Source of the DNA: Kondoa malvinella
Taxonomy: Eukaryota; Basidiomycota; Agaricostilbomycetes; Agaricostilbales; Kondoaceae
Length of the DNA stretch: 64,000 bases
Direction: 5' to 3'
NCBI GenBank assembly: GCA_039545315.1
Contig: BCIM01000005.1
Span: 312,609-376,608, forward strand
Below the pieces are notes generated by a model, which saw only the letters and a list, made by a program, of their open reading frames with translations, did not search any database and was not told the origin of the DNA. Below, one piece after another: positions 44,895 through 56,389 of the stretch (its first letter is position 1; every line of letters starts with the position of its first letter). The position numbers were made by a program, and so were the translations under genes.

Positions 44895-46142
44895 CAAGCG
44901 GTTTTCGTTCAATTTGGTGATAATCAGAGGAGCGACGTGAAAGACATCTTGGCCAAATGTGCTCTTGTTTCTCAGTCCTGGAATGCTCTTGCCAGTCCCC
45001 TCCTATACCAGCACGTCTCCATAAATCTTGAAATAATTCTCGAATCACCGAACGCGTGGCCGGAAGCAATGCCAATACTCCAGCGACATTGCACGAGACG
45101 CTGTTGAGCAAGACCAGATCTTCACATCGCTTCTGGTTTCCATGACCAAACTTACCGAAATCAAGACAACTTCCCCCCCCCCCCTACATTTTTGGCAGCT
45201 GGCTGGGATTTCATGCGTCAATTGAAAAAGCTGTGTGTAACATATGACGGAGACGAGACGCTGCATGCAGGGCACGAGAGTTATAAGCAAGAGTTGCAAG
45301 AGCATGCTCGATGTTATCAACTCTTATTGACTAAGGGTCCTACTTTGAACCGTCTTACCATCCGGCATGCTGGAGGAGCTGGGACGGTCGAAATTGTGCG
45401 CCGACAAGAAGCAACATCGGTAGCTGGCCCTACTGGGCCGTTCAAAAATCTGTTCGACTTCCTACAAGCGCTGACGCACGGCTGCTGTGGTCTCGACATC
45501 GTCCGCTTTTTCATCCCTACAAGATGGCCACAAAGCTTGTTACAGATCTGCAGCAGTATAAACCTTTCAACCTGTCGAGAGCTCCAACTGTCTGGAAGCG
45601 CACAATTACTGTCGACCGAATGTTGGCAAGATGCTATCCCGCTTCTACCCGCTTTGGAAACATTAAGCGTTGGTCTAGGATCTTCGCTGGAACCTGGCCG
45701 CACAGATGAATTCCAGCAGCTGATCACAGCACTCGTGCGTTCTGGACTATCATCGCAATTGCGAAAATTCAGCATCGACTATCGCGACATATTCCAACCT
45801 GTCTCTGACCTATCACTGGTGCTCGACAAACATTATTTTAATCTCCAAGTCCTCTGTTTTCGCCCTTGGTTCCCTTCTCGCGACGCAACCCGATCGTCTC
45901 ATCTGTTCATGCTGACGAGACTATGTGCCAGCTTCGCTAGCTCTGAGCGGTCCGATAGAGAAGCTTCAATTGCTATTGATATCTGCGCGTGCCTGCGGCA
46001 GGGCACAAGAGATTGGAAGTTTCGAGCAGGAAAGCTGGAACCTTGGCGCAGCCATGCTCATTCGTGCGAGCTCGAGAACTTTGATTGGCGAGCGGAGCTG
46101 GGCGTCGATGCGGAAGGGAATGTAGCTGACGTGGGCAATTAG
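44895..46142 (+). pseudogene. Leucine-rich (F-box/LRR-like) gene, frame broken twice
   Basis: Coding character is clear but the frame is not continuous. A first segment after a CCAG acceptor reads AVFVQFGDNQRSDVKDILAK, CALVSQSWNALASPLLYQHV then SINLEIILESPN, the F-box-protein style LAxCALVSxSW...PLLYQHV. It then hits TGA at about 45107. A second segment in another frame gives IARDAVEQDQIFTSLLVSMT. A third, after the 12-C run at 45173-45184, is open from 45192 to 46142: AAGWDFMRQLKKLCVTYDGD, LTIRHAGGAGTVEIVR, ALETLSVGLGSSLEPGRTDE, a leucine-rich-repeat-like pattern. Either this is a decaying gene or base-call errors, including the homopolymer, broke it. The first start and any true F-box are not found. 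Confidence 0.5.
45173..45184 (+). repeat. Poly-C run (12 C)
   Basis: Twelve consecutive C bases at a frame change in the LRR-like gene. Such runs slip in replication and in sequencing, so the exact length is doubtful. Confidence 0.9.
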
Positions 46143-46427
46143 TGGCCTGTCCATCTTGTCCTGTACGCGGCTATCGTTCCAAACGTGAATGCGAGCTCAT
46201 CGTTAATTTCAAGACGACTATGCTGTTTCTTCGATCTATGATTACCACTTAGCTGTCCTGCCATTCGACAGCGCTACAACACGCAATACTGGCCAATACA
46301 AATCACCTCCGCTCGCGCTTTCCGGTCGTTAAGAGTCGGGGGTAGCTTTGCGCGATTCTGTTCCGGCATGGCATGCAATGATGCAACACGTCGTTATGTA
46401 AACCACTTTGCAGTACAGTTCCGTCTT

Positions 46428-49400
46428 CTACCAATCGTCATCATCCGGTACTTGCGATGGTTTTGGCTCCTCATCACTTTCGTCTGCATCCGCTTGCGCT
46501 TTTGCGTAGAGTCGATCCATATACTGCTGTGATTTCCTGTACAAGTTATGAGTGGCAGATCTATAGATTGAACATCGAACTTACTGGGAGTCTGTCAGCT
46601 GAGGTCCAGCCGCAATCTGTAATGTAATGAGCAATGACTAGCGTGGAAGAGAGCCCTCGGCTTACCTTCGCTCGAGTACTGGCTTGTGCTTGAGTCGGAG
46701 GTGCTTCCGATACTGCATATATTGGGTCAAATCGGCCAACTAAGGCCGATGTAGTACTCACAAGGAGGCAGACTGCTTGTATTGAGATCTAGCATCGCTG
46801 AATTGGCATTCTCTCCTCTTGACCAGGCTTCAGCTGACAAAGAAGGCTGTTCCACATCAGCTGTTGGTACGTAGACATCGTCTTGGAAGAATTCCAGCTA
46901 TATTAAAGTATCCAAATCATGTCTAAAATCCGATGGCTTCGGACTCACTCTTGCCCGAGGTATACTGAATGCGACACGCTCGATCGTAGCCGCTGTCAGG
47001 CGAAGTGCGATAGACACTTCGACTTTGTTTGTCTCGACGTATCGTTTCGGCAAGAAAGCTAGACCGAGTTGTAACGTGTCATGACCAAAGGCAGGTAGCT
47101 TGGCAAAGTTGTCTTGCGCTTGATCTAGCTTCATTTCGAAGGGCAGGCAGGTCCTCTCGCCTTTCGCATATAGATATAGAATAGCGGTGTCGGCGTCGAA
47201 GAAAGGGAACAAAGGTGCTGGAGAGACATCGAGTAGATTCCGGCTGATGATCTTCACTTCATTCGATACAGCTGAGTAGAGAATACATTCACGTGTGGCA
47301 GAGCGCGAGAAGCCAGTCGTGAGTAGATGTGTCGAATCGAGCCATGTCAGCCGCACCAGCTTGGGCGAATCGTGAGTAGAGCATGACGATGTTTCTGTTG
47401 GATTGCGAGGGTCTAGGATGAGAAGTTGCTTGTTCTTGCATACGACGGCGAGACGGGAGCCGTCCGGGCTCCATCGAGCGGTAAAGATCTGTAAAGATTA
47501 TTAGCAATGAAGCAGCAACGCAGCAGGAGACGAACCCCTGGACAATCGATAGGCACTGTATGCAGCCTACTTCCGCTCGAGGTGTCCCATAGCCGTAGAG
47601 ACGGGTTGCCTCGATCTTCGGACACTGACAGCAGAAGGCCATCCGCTGTCGGATGAGCGACCAATTCCGTTATACGGTCCATTTTGGCGTCTACTTCACC
47701 CATTTAGCGCTGATCAATGGTGATTGACAAGCCATACCAGATAGCATGCGGGCAATATCGCCATGATCGTGATTGAGGCCTTCCGTCGGCGCGTCAAATA
47801 CTCTGATCTTGGAATCATCACAAGCAGCAAAAACCCTCAAAGGCCTAAAGGGGTCCAGCTCAAATGCGGTTATTGTAGCTCCGGTAACAAGTGCAGGTAA
47901 TCGAGGTGCAAAGCGACCTTTCTTCGATATCGAGTGACACGCTAATCGACCGCCTGCGCCAGCGAGTGGGAAGACCATCATGGATGGGTTTGCCTTGAAC
48001 CCAGAGTCAGCTTCTCATCAAGCTGACAATAACACCGCTCACCTTCAGCAGAAGCATTTCGGGAGGAGTGACCGTAGCTAAACCTGACAGACCTTCAAAG
48101 TCAGGTCGGAGCGGAGTTTTGCCGATGAGGAACTGTCGAGAGTAATGTGTATTCGTTCTCTTGGCAGAGGCAGCTTTGGCAGGGGAGAATGGCTTTGTGG
48201 CAGAAGGTGCTTGCGATGATGAGCTAGCCGTTGCTGTGGTCGTTGGTGCGGGTATCGGTGAGGCTGCTGGAGCTTGTAACGGAGGACTTGGTATTGGCAC
48301 AACAGACGAGAAAGGTTTTGGCTGACAGACTTTCGCTTCGGGCTGAGTCTTTTCTTCTGGAGTCGATGTCTTCTCTGGTGCAGGCGAGGCGTTCAGATCC
48401 ATTTGAGTGACCGTTTCTTCTATTGGCGAATCTTTCTTCGCAACGAGCGAAGGGTTCGACTGACTATAAGCTGGACCACTTTCCGTCACACTGACGGTCG
48501 ACCTGGTCGCATTGGAGCCATTGACCCATTCTTCGGCAGTACAGCCAGGTTCTGTCTTCCTATAAAGAGCGAAAAAGCAGTGGATCATCAGCACTCACGG
48601 AGACCATCCATTTCAGGGTATAGATCAGAATGAAAGTCGAGGTATTGCCTTCGCGGAACGCTGAGCGGTACCGGTACGACGACACCTTCTTTGGAAGACA
48701 CATAGATTCTGTTGATTTCGGTCTTCATTACGTCTAGAACTGAAGGAGGAGCCAAAGCAGCGCCAAGGATTGGCACGGGCAGAGGTGAGCCGCCTTCTGT
48801 AAAAGTATGCGGTGGGGAGATCCCCGTCCAGCGCAGTTGCATATCGCCCTATACCACTCTTTAGCATCTGATAATGCTGTGAAACAGACTTGACTGACCT
48901 TGCCAACGAGATAGACGATGTTCCTCGCCCGGTCAACCAAAGGATGCAGTATACCAGTATTCGTATCGATCCTCTGCGTTCTCAAAGGTTTCCCAAAGTT
49001 TTTCTGATCATATACACTGTATTCTCGATCCCTTGTTTTGCTGATTCCAGTGCTAAAGACTAAATCACCAACGCTAGCAAGTTTGATTGGTTTGATTCCG
49101 TTATGGTTCGAGATTTTGATAGGTTCGGCGTCGCTGCGGGCATCGTATAATGAGATGACGCCGTCTTTCGAGGAAGTGACGATGTTTTGACCGTCTTGAG
49201 TCCAGCATGCGTCCCAGAACTGCTTCGGCGCGCTTGAAAATGATCGAACAACGGAAGATTGATTCAGTATGGATACTTGCTGTGGAGAGACGACAAGTAG
49301 CAATCCGTTGACGTGTGGATGGAAAGAGATGCTCTGAACTGGATGTGGTGAAGTCCAGGTCTGCGCGTTCGAGGGATCTGACAGTGGTGCAATAGCAATC

Positions 49401-49859
49401 TATTCATCACATTAGCTTGACCGGCAGTCAGCGAGGTGTGTAACTACCTTGCCATCCTCGTACGCAACCGCTAGTAGTTCCTCTTCGAAGCTGGAGATAG
49501 CGAAGTCCGCAATTGCTCCTCCCAAGCTGATGCTAGGAGCAACGTGACCATGTTTCTTGCCTGCTGCGTCCAGCGGTAGCTTGATCAGTTCGCCTATTTG
49601 AACCTTGAGCCTGTGTCATGACGGCTTCCGGTAACAACATTACCTTGAACAGAGGATTTGACGTATAAATGAGAGCGAGAAGTAGCTATGCCATGCGAAT
49701 GGTCTGTCGTGCTCCCTAGAGGCAGCTCGGCTTGCCAACCATCTTTCTATTATGCGTTCATCGGTAAACAGGCTGGTCTCGCTCGAACTGAACGAGCAGT
49801 ACCTTTGCAGGTGTGGCTATCTGATTCTTGTAGAGAGATGCAACACGGAACGACGACAT
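46428..49859 (-). CDS. Coronin-7 / POD1-type tandem coronin
   Basis: Actin-regulatory WD-repeat protein with two coronin beta-propellers. Start at 49859: MSSFRVASLYKNQIATPAK; splicing a 59-base intron gives KDGWQAELPLGSTTDHSHGI, the coronin N-terminal signature. Propeller 1: IAIAPLSDPSNAQTWTSPHP, FWDACWTQDGQNIVTSSKDG, ISLYDARSDAEPIKI. A Ser/Pro/Thr linker follows (about 130 residues) with TNTHYSRQFLIGKTPLRPDF, an inter-propeller coronin element. Propeller 2: MVFPLAGAGGRLACHSISKK, ITAFELDPFRPLRVFAACDD, RITELVAHPTADGLLLSVSE, LRLWDTSSG. The C terminus is a short acidic tail ending PDDDDW, the type of acidic-Trp end that contacts Arp2/3. No coiled coil, as expected for type 7. Stop at 46428. Confidence 0.9.
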
Positions 49860-49936
49860 GCGAAATACAAGAGCAAGCCAAGTCGCGGTTTGAAGCAGGT
49901 CACAAAGAGCGCAAGAGATCAGCACATCGGCTTGTG

Positions 49937-50834
49937 CTATAATGCATTGCTCTGCAGCCCAACAATCTCCTTCTTCTGCCCTAGACGTTTAAGAGAAGCA
50001 TTGTGATTCTTATAAGTAACCGCAGTCCTGTGACAGAGCAAGTCAGCCTTGGCTGCGCGGTGCCAGAACAACACTCACGCATAGTTAAGACGTAGAGCTC
50101 TCACTACAGCCTCCTTTAGTCGCTCTTTCTCGCGATGATCTCTATTCCAGACCTGTTCATATCATTAGCCCCGAGACTCGACAGACGAAATACTACACAT
50201 ACCGTAATGACATCCTCATCTTTGCGTATCGAGAGCGTGCAACCGCAGATATCATCGCTGGGATCCGTCTCTTCCGCCTCTCCAAGCCTAGGTAGCCTTC
50301 TCCTCGACTCTGGGCTATCCGAAAGCAGCCTCTCCCCAACCATAGCAAGCACCAAATCCAACCACACCCGATCGCTAACTCCTTTCCGCAGTCTCAATAT
50401 CGCTTTCCCACCTTCATGGTTGGACGCATCTTCCCATATCGGTCTCACTCCCTCTCGGAACAAATGATATTCCCGCCCTGTTTCTAGCTCGCTAGGTAGT
50501 TTGAGGTGCGTCCATATAGCCCAAAAGGATTCTATTGAGCCTACTTGGGCCAAAGTCCGGATGTGCGAAGCCCAGTCTTGCTCGTCTGTTTTAGCTCCCG
50601 GTACACGATAGGTTGTTGTAAATGTATAATTCGTCCGAAGTGGATGTGTGCTCTGTTCGTGAAACAGTGCGCACACATCAGCACAAGGCTGAAGTGCAAG
50701 AGTCGTTCACGAACCTTTGCAGCCAGCGGAGAGCGCTTCCCACTTGCTAGCACAGGCTGTCGTGTTCTAGATGAAGTAGCAGTCGACCAAGGGCTTGAGC
50801 TACCATTGGCTGAGCTGCTCGTCGTATATGCCAT
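49937..50834 (-). CDS. eIF4E-like cap-binding protein, 4EHP (eIF4E2) type
   Basis: Binds the mRNA 5' cap; 4EHP proteins usually repress translation because they bind eIF4G poorly. Start MAYTTSSSANGSSSPWSTAT, then a basic stretch, then a GTTCGT intron. Core: STHPLRTNYTFTTTYRVPGA, EQDWASHIRTLAQVGSIESF, WAIWTHLKLPSELETGREYH, LFREGVRPIWEDASNHEGGK and RLRKGVSDRVWLDLVLAMVG. HPLRTNYTFTTTYR with a Thr/Tyr-rich strand instead of HPLQNRWALWFFK is diagnostic of the 4EHP class. The cap-binding Trp residues are in IWTHLK and IWED. Further, ICGCTLSIRKDEDVITVW and NYATAVTYKNHNASLKRLGQ; end QSNAL at 49937. Only 77 bases separate its stop from the coronin-7 start on the same strand. Confidence 0.9.
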
Positions 50835-51006
50835 CTTTGCAAAAATTTATTGATTCAAGGTTTATGCAGCGGTAGTAGGTATCTAAGTCTTAGGACCGAA
50901 TGGGTATGTCAATGGTAACGATATGTATCGTCTGAAAGCGTGCGCAAGTCTAGAGAACAGATGATCGAGTCGTGGAAACACGTCAAGGATGTGTTTGCAT
51001 GCATGA

Positions 51007-53541
51007 TCAAGAACGACCCAAAAAGCCTGACAGGCCTGTCTTTTCTGCAATCGTCTCGACCGCTGCAGAGGTGTCAGTTGTGTCGTTTGGAAACAAAGGC
51101 GAAGACTCACGCAAGCGATTGAATATAGAATGCTCTGGTTCTTCCATCCCTTCTTCCTCTACCTTTCTTTTACAATTGTCAAGCTGCAATATCATCAGCA
51201 GGATCATCAAGTATTTGATACAACTCACTATCTCATTCGCTTGCGTCCGATTGATATCATCTCTCGCCTTGAGCAAATTACTGACATAGCCCAAATTCGG
51301 CCCATATTGTTTCGCAAACGGCCAATAATCCAAGAAGAACATGGTCTTACTCGCCGTAATCAACTTGAGCAATGAGTCAAGCACATCGAAGTAGCTTTCC
51401 AGCTCATCCCTGTTTCGTTTGACGGTCGCAAAGAAGCCAAAAGATTTCCGTACATCGTCTCGGATCCGATCTGCTGCAGAGGGGTTTTTGAATTTGGATG
51501 CACGACGTAAAGCGGTAAGGTAGGTGATGAGGAAAGTGTCAATAATGTCTTCGACTAGTAAATCGAAAAGTGAAGGGTTGAGATGAGCTTGATAGTCGCG
51601 CATATAATCTTGGATCGTTTCGATGATCTGAACCATAGGGTCGTCATTGTACCATGTATTCGTAAACAAAAGCTTGGTAGCAGGTTTTAGATCATTGAAG
51701 ATCAGATCGATCAGCGTTTGAATGCATTTCTTCGCTACGTTCAGATAGCCGTCCATGGCTTCATTGAGCGTCGCATTGATAGGTTGGCGGTACTTTTCCG
51801 AAACGAGCGGTTCGAGCTTGCCCAAAAGCGCTTCGACGAAATCGGCACTCTTGATCATATCATTGGCGAGCGCCATGACATATTCGACCAGACCGCCAGG
51901 CACTTCTTCAGCAGTTTGAGTCATCTGCCTCTTCGTTTCAGAATCAATGACTTTGACCCAGGTCGCTTGGGTGTCTCTCATTGCTCTGCTGCATTCGTCG
52001 ACTACGCGAGCCAAGGCCATGCCTTGACCTGAATCTGCAGCAGCGTCCGTTTGCTGATTGATCACTGGAGCAAATTTAAGTATACTATCCTAGAAAAGGA
52101 GAGGAGGAAGCTCACTGTTGAACATGCTGACAGCTCCTTCCATGCCATACCGATCATCCGCATCGACTTCAGGCGGTTTATCCCTCGTCGTAAATTCTGC
52201 CAACTCCATCTTCATAATGTTCTCACTCCACTCGCTCATCTTGTCCACAATCAGCTTGACGTAATCCTCTATCAACTCTTGCTGTTTCCCATCCAACAAT
52301 TTCGGCTCCAACAATTCAGAAGGAATCTCGAGCTCTTTCGTCATTGCTGAAGTGTACTCTTTACAGAACTGCGCTAGGCGAAGAAGAGCTCCTGCACCAG
52401 GTCCGGAAGCGACAAATTCTTTCAAAAAGTCGTACAGCGCTTTATGGTACGCTTTGATGAAGACGCTGTAAATCTGTTCCTCCCAATGCCCGTAAATACA
52501 TCGAAATGTACATCAAAGCGTTGGACGAACCTTCCAATCAGGTGGGAATCTAGCATCTAGCTGATCTTCAACGAGAATGAGATCCTTGTAGATCCAGTCC
52601 AGGTTGTCGAGGAATTCGAGCGGGTCGGCGTATCTGTCTCGACAGCGAGCGAGAGCCGTTCGTGCGGATGTTCGGATGGCATCCATTACTTGGGCTCGAT
52701 AATGTTTGATAACGCGCTGCAGATCAATATAGTATAAGCCTGATGTTACCGCGATAGAGATGTACTAGCTTACAGCATCTGCCTGCAACGACTTGAATTT
52801 GCTAGCCAATTCCGCTCCTTGTCGCTTGACCAATCGAATAGCAATGGCCTTCTCATCCCTCGCTCCTTCAATCTCTGCAATCTTGGCTACTTTGACTGCA
52901 ACAGTCGGATGACCAGCTCGAGCAATCTCCAGAATGGTGGAAGCGAGGTGAAGGTAATGCGATTCAAAGGATTCTAACGTGCCGGATAATCGATCAAAGT
53001 ATCTATCTAGCGTTTGTGCAGTCTCTTTTGAGGTCCGCTTGGCTTGTAATACGGTCTCATTACGGAAGGACTCGAGTTGCGTAAGGGAGTAATGGATGGG
53101 TAAGAGGTTCGGTGCTGGACCAAGAGGATTCGCCCGTTCTTGTGCCAACATGTCTTCGATATAATCAATCTTGTCATACATATCACGTAGCTGGGAGACC
53201 ATTTCAAGCGTTCTCGTGAAATGTCGATGTATTTTAGACACTTCGCCAATTTTGCCAAAGCCATCAACGTGAATGCGAGGATCTTCGCATAATCGTTCAA
53301 CATTGACCATCTCTTCTCTGATTTCGCCTACGGTGACACGCGTATCCATGAGCTTGGACAAAGCATCCCGAGTAGCGTCGAGTTGATCTTTGGCTCCCGT
53401 GCGTAAAGAGACTTCGAGCGATTCTTGCTCTTTGCGCAGTTTACGACGCAGTCCAGCTATCTTGAGTAGATCATCTGGTGATTTGAGCGACTCGGCTACG
53501 CGTTGAGCTGGTGACAGGCCAGAGGAAGTGTATGCGTCCAT
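51007..53541 (-). CDS. SEC6: Exocyst complex subunit SEC6
   Basis: Tethers secretory vesicles to the plasma membrane as part of the eight-subunit exocyst. Start MDAYTSSGLSPAQRVAESLK, then coiled helices: LLKIAGLRRKLRKEQESLEV, MVNVERLCEDPRIHVDGFGK, QLRDMYDKIDYIEDMLAQER. A characteristic family block is GHPTVAVKVAKIAEIEGARD then EKAIAIRLVKRQ. The C-terminal Sec6 domain: FVEALLGKLEPLVSEKYRQP, CIQTLIDLIFNDLKPATKLL, FTNTWYNDDPMVQIIETIQD, YMRDYQAHLNPSLFDLLVED, IIDTFLITYLTALRRAS, and the end SPLFPNDTTDTSAAVETIAE. Two or three introns at 52450-52760 and about 52065-52090. Length of about 770 residues matches the family. Confidence 0.93.
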
Positions 53542-53869
53542 AGCAAATTGGGTATCAAGGCATGCTCTGGGTAATCATCCACTCTATACTATGCAGCGTG
53601 TGGTATATGCTTTCGTAGCAGGCTTTGGGGTATTTGTTTGCCTTGCGTGCGGTGCTAGGTTGTTCTTCGCCAACTGTCATCTGGGATTGTCTCTTTCCTG
53701 TCCTACTCCTGTCATAGTGCCGTACTTGCGTATCTGTACATCTACAGTATCACAGCTGCGAGCAAACCGCTGGCTGTCCTGCAAGTGATTCTAGAATCTC
53801 GCTTCTCCGCGTTCACTATCTCCGCATCCATTATCTGTCATCAGCACGAGCTATAGCTCTTCTCCAAGT
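53542..53869. promoter_or_regulatory. Divergent intergenic region between SEC6 and the GGT-like gene
   Basis: About 328 bases between divergent starts; short pyrimidine-rich tracts but no recognised element or gene. Confidence 0.4.
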
Positions 53870-56216
53870 ATGTCAGCCAAAGTAGACCACCATAAGTCCT
53901 ATACGACGTTCCAAACTCGATCTCGAAGACCGCCTGTGTTCAGTAAGCCCTCCCAAGCAGTGCAGCTTAGCAGACCAGCACTGACAGTCAATACAGGCAC
54001 TAAAGGCATTGTCCGTCTTGTACCTCAGCAGCTCAAAGGCCTGTCTGACCAGTGTACAGGTTGCGACTTCCCAAACTTTAGCATCTGAAATCGGCTTGTC
54101 TATACTCAAAAAGGGCGGTAACGCAGCAGACGCAGGAGTAGCTGCAGCCGCTGCCCTTGCGGTCCTAGAGCCATCCAATTGCGGGTAAGCTCTCCCTTGA
54201 TGTGTTCAAACCAAGCTGATGCAGTGCAAGAATCGGCGGTGACGTGTTTGCGCTCTATTACGATGCTTCCACCCGATCAGTAAAAGGAATCAATGGATCC
54301 GGTCGATCACCTTCTGCTTTGACTCTGGCAAAAGCCCAAGAAATGGGTCTGAAAGGCAAAAACATTCCTCGCACCAACATCAATTGCGTTACTGTGCCTG
54401 GTTCTGCTGCTGCTTGGTGTGATATCCAGTCAGAGTGGGGCAGTGGGAAACTATCTCTAGCGGAATTGATGCGACCTGCTGCTGATTTGGCGGAAGAAGG
54501 CTTCCCCGTGTCGAGCATGGCAGCGCATGAATGGAGTAAAGAGGTGGATCATCTCAAGAATGCAAGTGAGGATGGAGTCAAATATCTGATTGATGGTAAA
54601 GCACCGACTGCCGGTCAGATATGGGAGAACCCAGATTTGGCAAACACGTTGAGGGAATTAGGTGAGAAGGGCAAAGAAGGGTTCTATACAGGTAAATGTG
54701 CTGAAGAGATCGTCAAGCGTGAGTCTGCTCCACTTCCTCTTGACCCGTGCTAAAGCAAAACAGTCATCAAGGCAAAAGGCGGACTGATGACAATGGAAGA
54801 CCTCGCTTCGCATAAATCCGAATTCGTTGAACCCATCTCCTACACATATGGCACCGAACAATTCACTATGCATGAATGTCCACCGAATGGACAAGGACTT
54901 GTCGCACTCATTGCTTTGGGCATCATCGATGTGCTCAGAGAGGATGGGGTGGTCGATATCGAGCAGCTAAAAGAAGGTTCGACGGAATGGTACCATCTGC
55001 TCATGCGCGTCTACACTTACACTCTGTAATCAAGCTGATGGTATATTAGTGAGGCTGTTCGTTTAGGATTTGCTGATGTCAGAACCCACGTCGGCGACCC
55101 GCAGAAGAACTACATCCCCGTCAAGGAGATGCTGTCCAAGGTCAGCTAGACCTCGTGCATTCTGTTCGTGCTTATGTATTGGACAGCCATACTTGCGACA
55201 ACGCGCAAAGCTTTTCAACAAGGACAAAGCGGAAGCTCAATACTTGCCTGGAGAGCCTTTCAAGTCCAGCGATACCGTCTGTGGGTCATCTGTATTTAGT
55301 CCTCCGTAGACTTCGCTCACTCCAATTAGACTTCTGCGCCTCTGACTCTGAAGGCAATTCGATCAGTTTCATCATGTCGGTCTTTTCCGGTTTTGGCAGT
55401 GGAGCAGTACCGAAAGGCTGTGGTTTCAAGTGAGCTCTCTGCCCTGCGCGGATGCTTGAAGCTGATGACTTATAGTCTGCAAAACCGTGGATCTGGTTTT
55501 GTCCTCGCTGAAGGACCAAATGGATTGGATGGAGGCAAGAGACCTTACCATACCATTATTCCAGCGTACGTGGCGAGTTAATCGAACGGCGAATCGGCTG
55601 ACACCTATCGCAGGATGGTTACCAAGGGTGACGAGCTGTATATGACTTTCGGCGTGATGGTGAGTCGAGCTGGACATCGAGCTGGACATTGCTGATGATA
55701 GACTCTAGGGGGGCAACGCACAGTAGGTCACCTGATTGACGTCTTGAGTCCAAACCAATCACTGTGACAGACCTCAGAGTCAAGTCCAAGTCTTGCTGTG
55801 AGATTACGCTTGCGTTCAGCTAGACAGAGACTCATTCACACTGCAGGAACCACCTGCATCACGGCCATCATCCTCAAGCTGCTCTAGATGCACCTCGTTT
55901 CCTGATCGGTGCGCTCTGCATGTTTATGTGATTGACTGTTTTGAGCGGTTCTTCAGGCGGTAACGTCAGTTACGCGACCAACACAACGCAAGAATTCTAC
56001 AATGGTCCTGTGTCACTGGAGGACGATATTGCCGACGAAGCGGTTGAAGGTCTGAAGAAATTAGGTCACAAAGTTGACGTCGTCAGCGGCTTCGAGCGAA
56101 TACAATTCGGTAAAGGGCAGTGCATCACTCGTACAACGGATGAAAGGACAGGCAAGACGGTTTGGACTGCCGGATCGGACCCTAGAAGTGATGGTGTTGC
56201 TTTGCCTTTGCTATGA
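53870..56216 (+). CDS. Gamma-glutamyltransferase-like Ntn hydrolase (soluble, YwrD type)
   Basis: Member of the gamma-glutamyltranspeptidase superfamily, which self-cleaves to expose a catalytic Thr. No signal peptide ([20 protein letters not shown]), so probably cytosolic, unlike classical vacuolar GGT. Blocks: [80 protein letters not shown] and [20 protein letters not shown]. Next comes the nucleophile region [20 protein letters not shown], where DTVYF-type motifs mark the cleavage Thr in this subfamily, then [37 protein letters not shown] and [20 protein letters not shown]. Later [17 protein letters not shown] and the end SDGVALPLL. At least nine introns. Glutathione or gamma-glutamyl substrate is inferred. 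Confidence 0.88.
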
Positions 56217-56309
56217 ACTGCAATGAAAACGCGATCGACTGAGCATGGTAGATAGATGCAGTTGACAGCATCAATTTGCTGCTCGACAGCTCTGTGGAAA
56301 TACGAAAGC

Positions 56310-56333
56310 GACGCGTCAACCGCGTTTTCGCGT
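56310..56333 (+). promoter_or_regulatory. CGCG/MCB-like cluster upstream of the LSH-type helicase
   Basis: GACGCGTCAAC (56310-56320) followed by CGCGTTTTCGCGT, three CGCG cores within 24 bases, 57-80 bases before the ATG. ACGCGTNA is the MBF site of budding yeast; role here is inferred. The same 11-mer precedes the DPB4-like gene. Confidence 0.4.
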
Positions 56334-56389
56334 GTCTGCGAGTTTCTTCCTCTATCGTCCAAGTCGCGTTTCTCGGACTCTACATCGAA

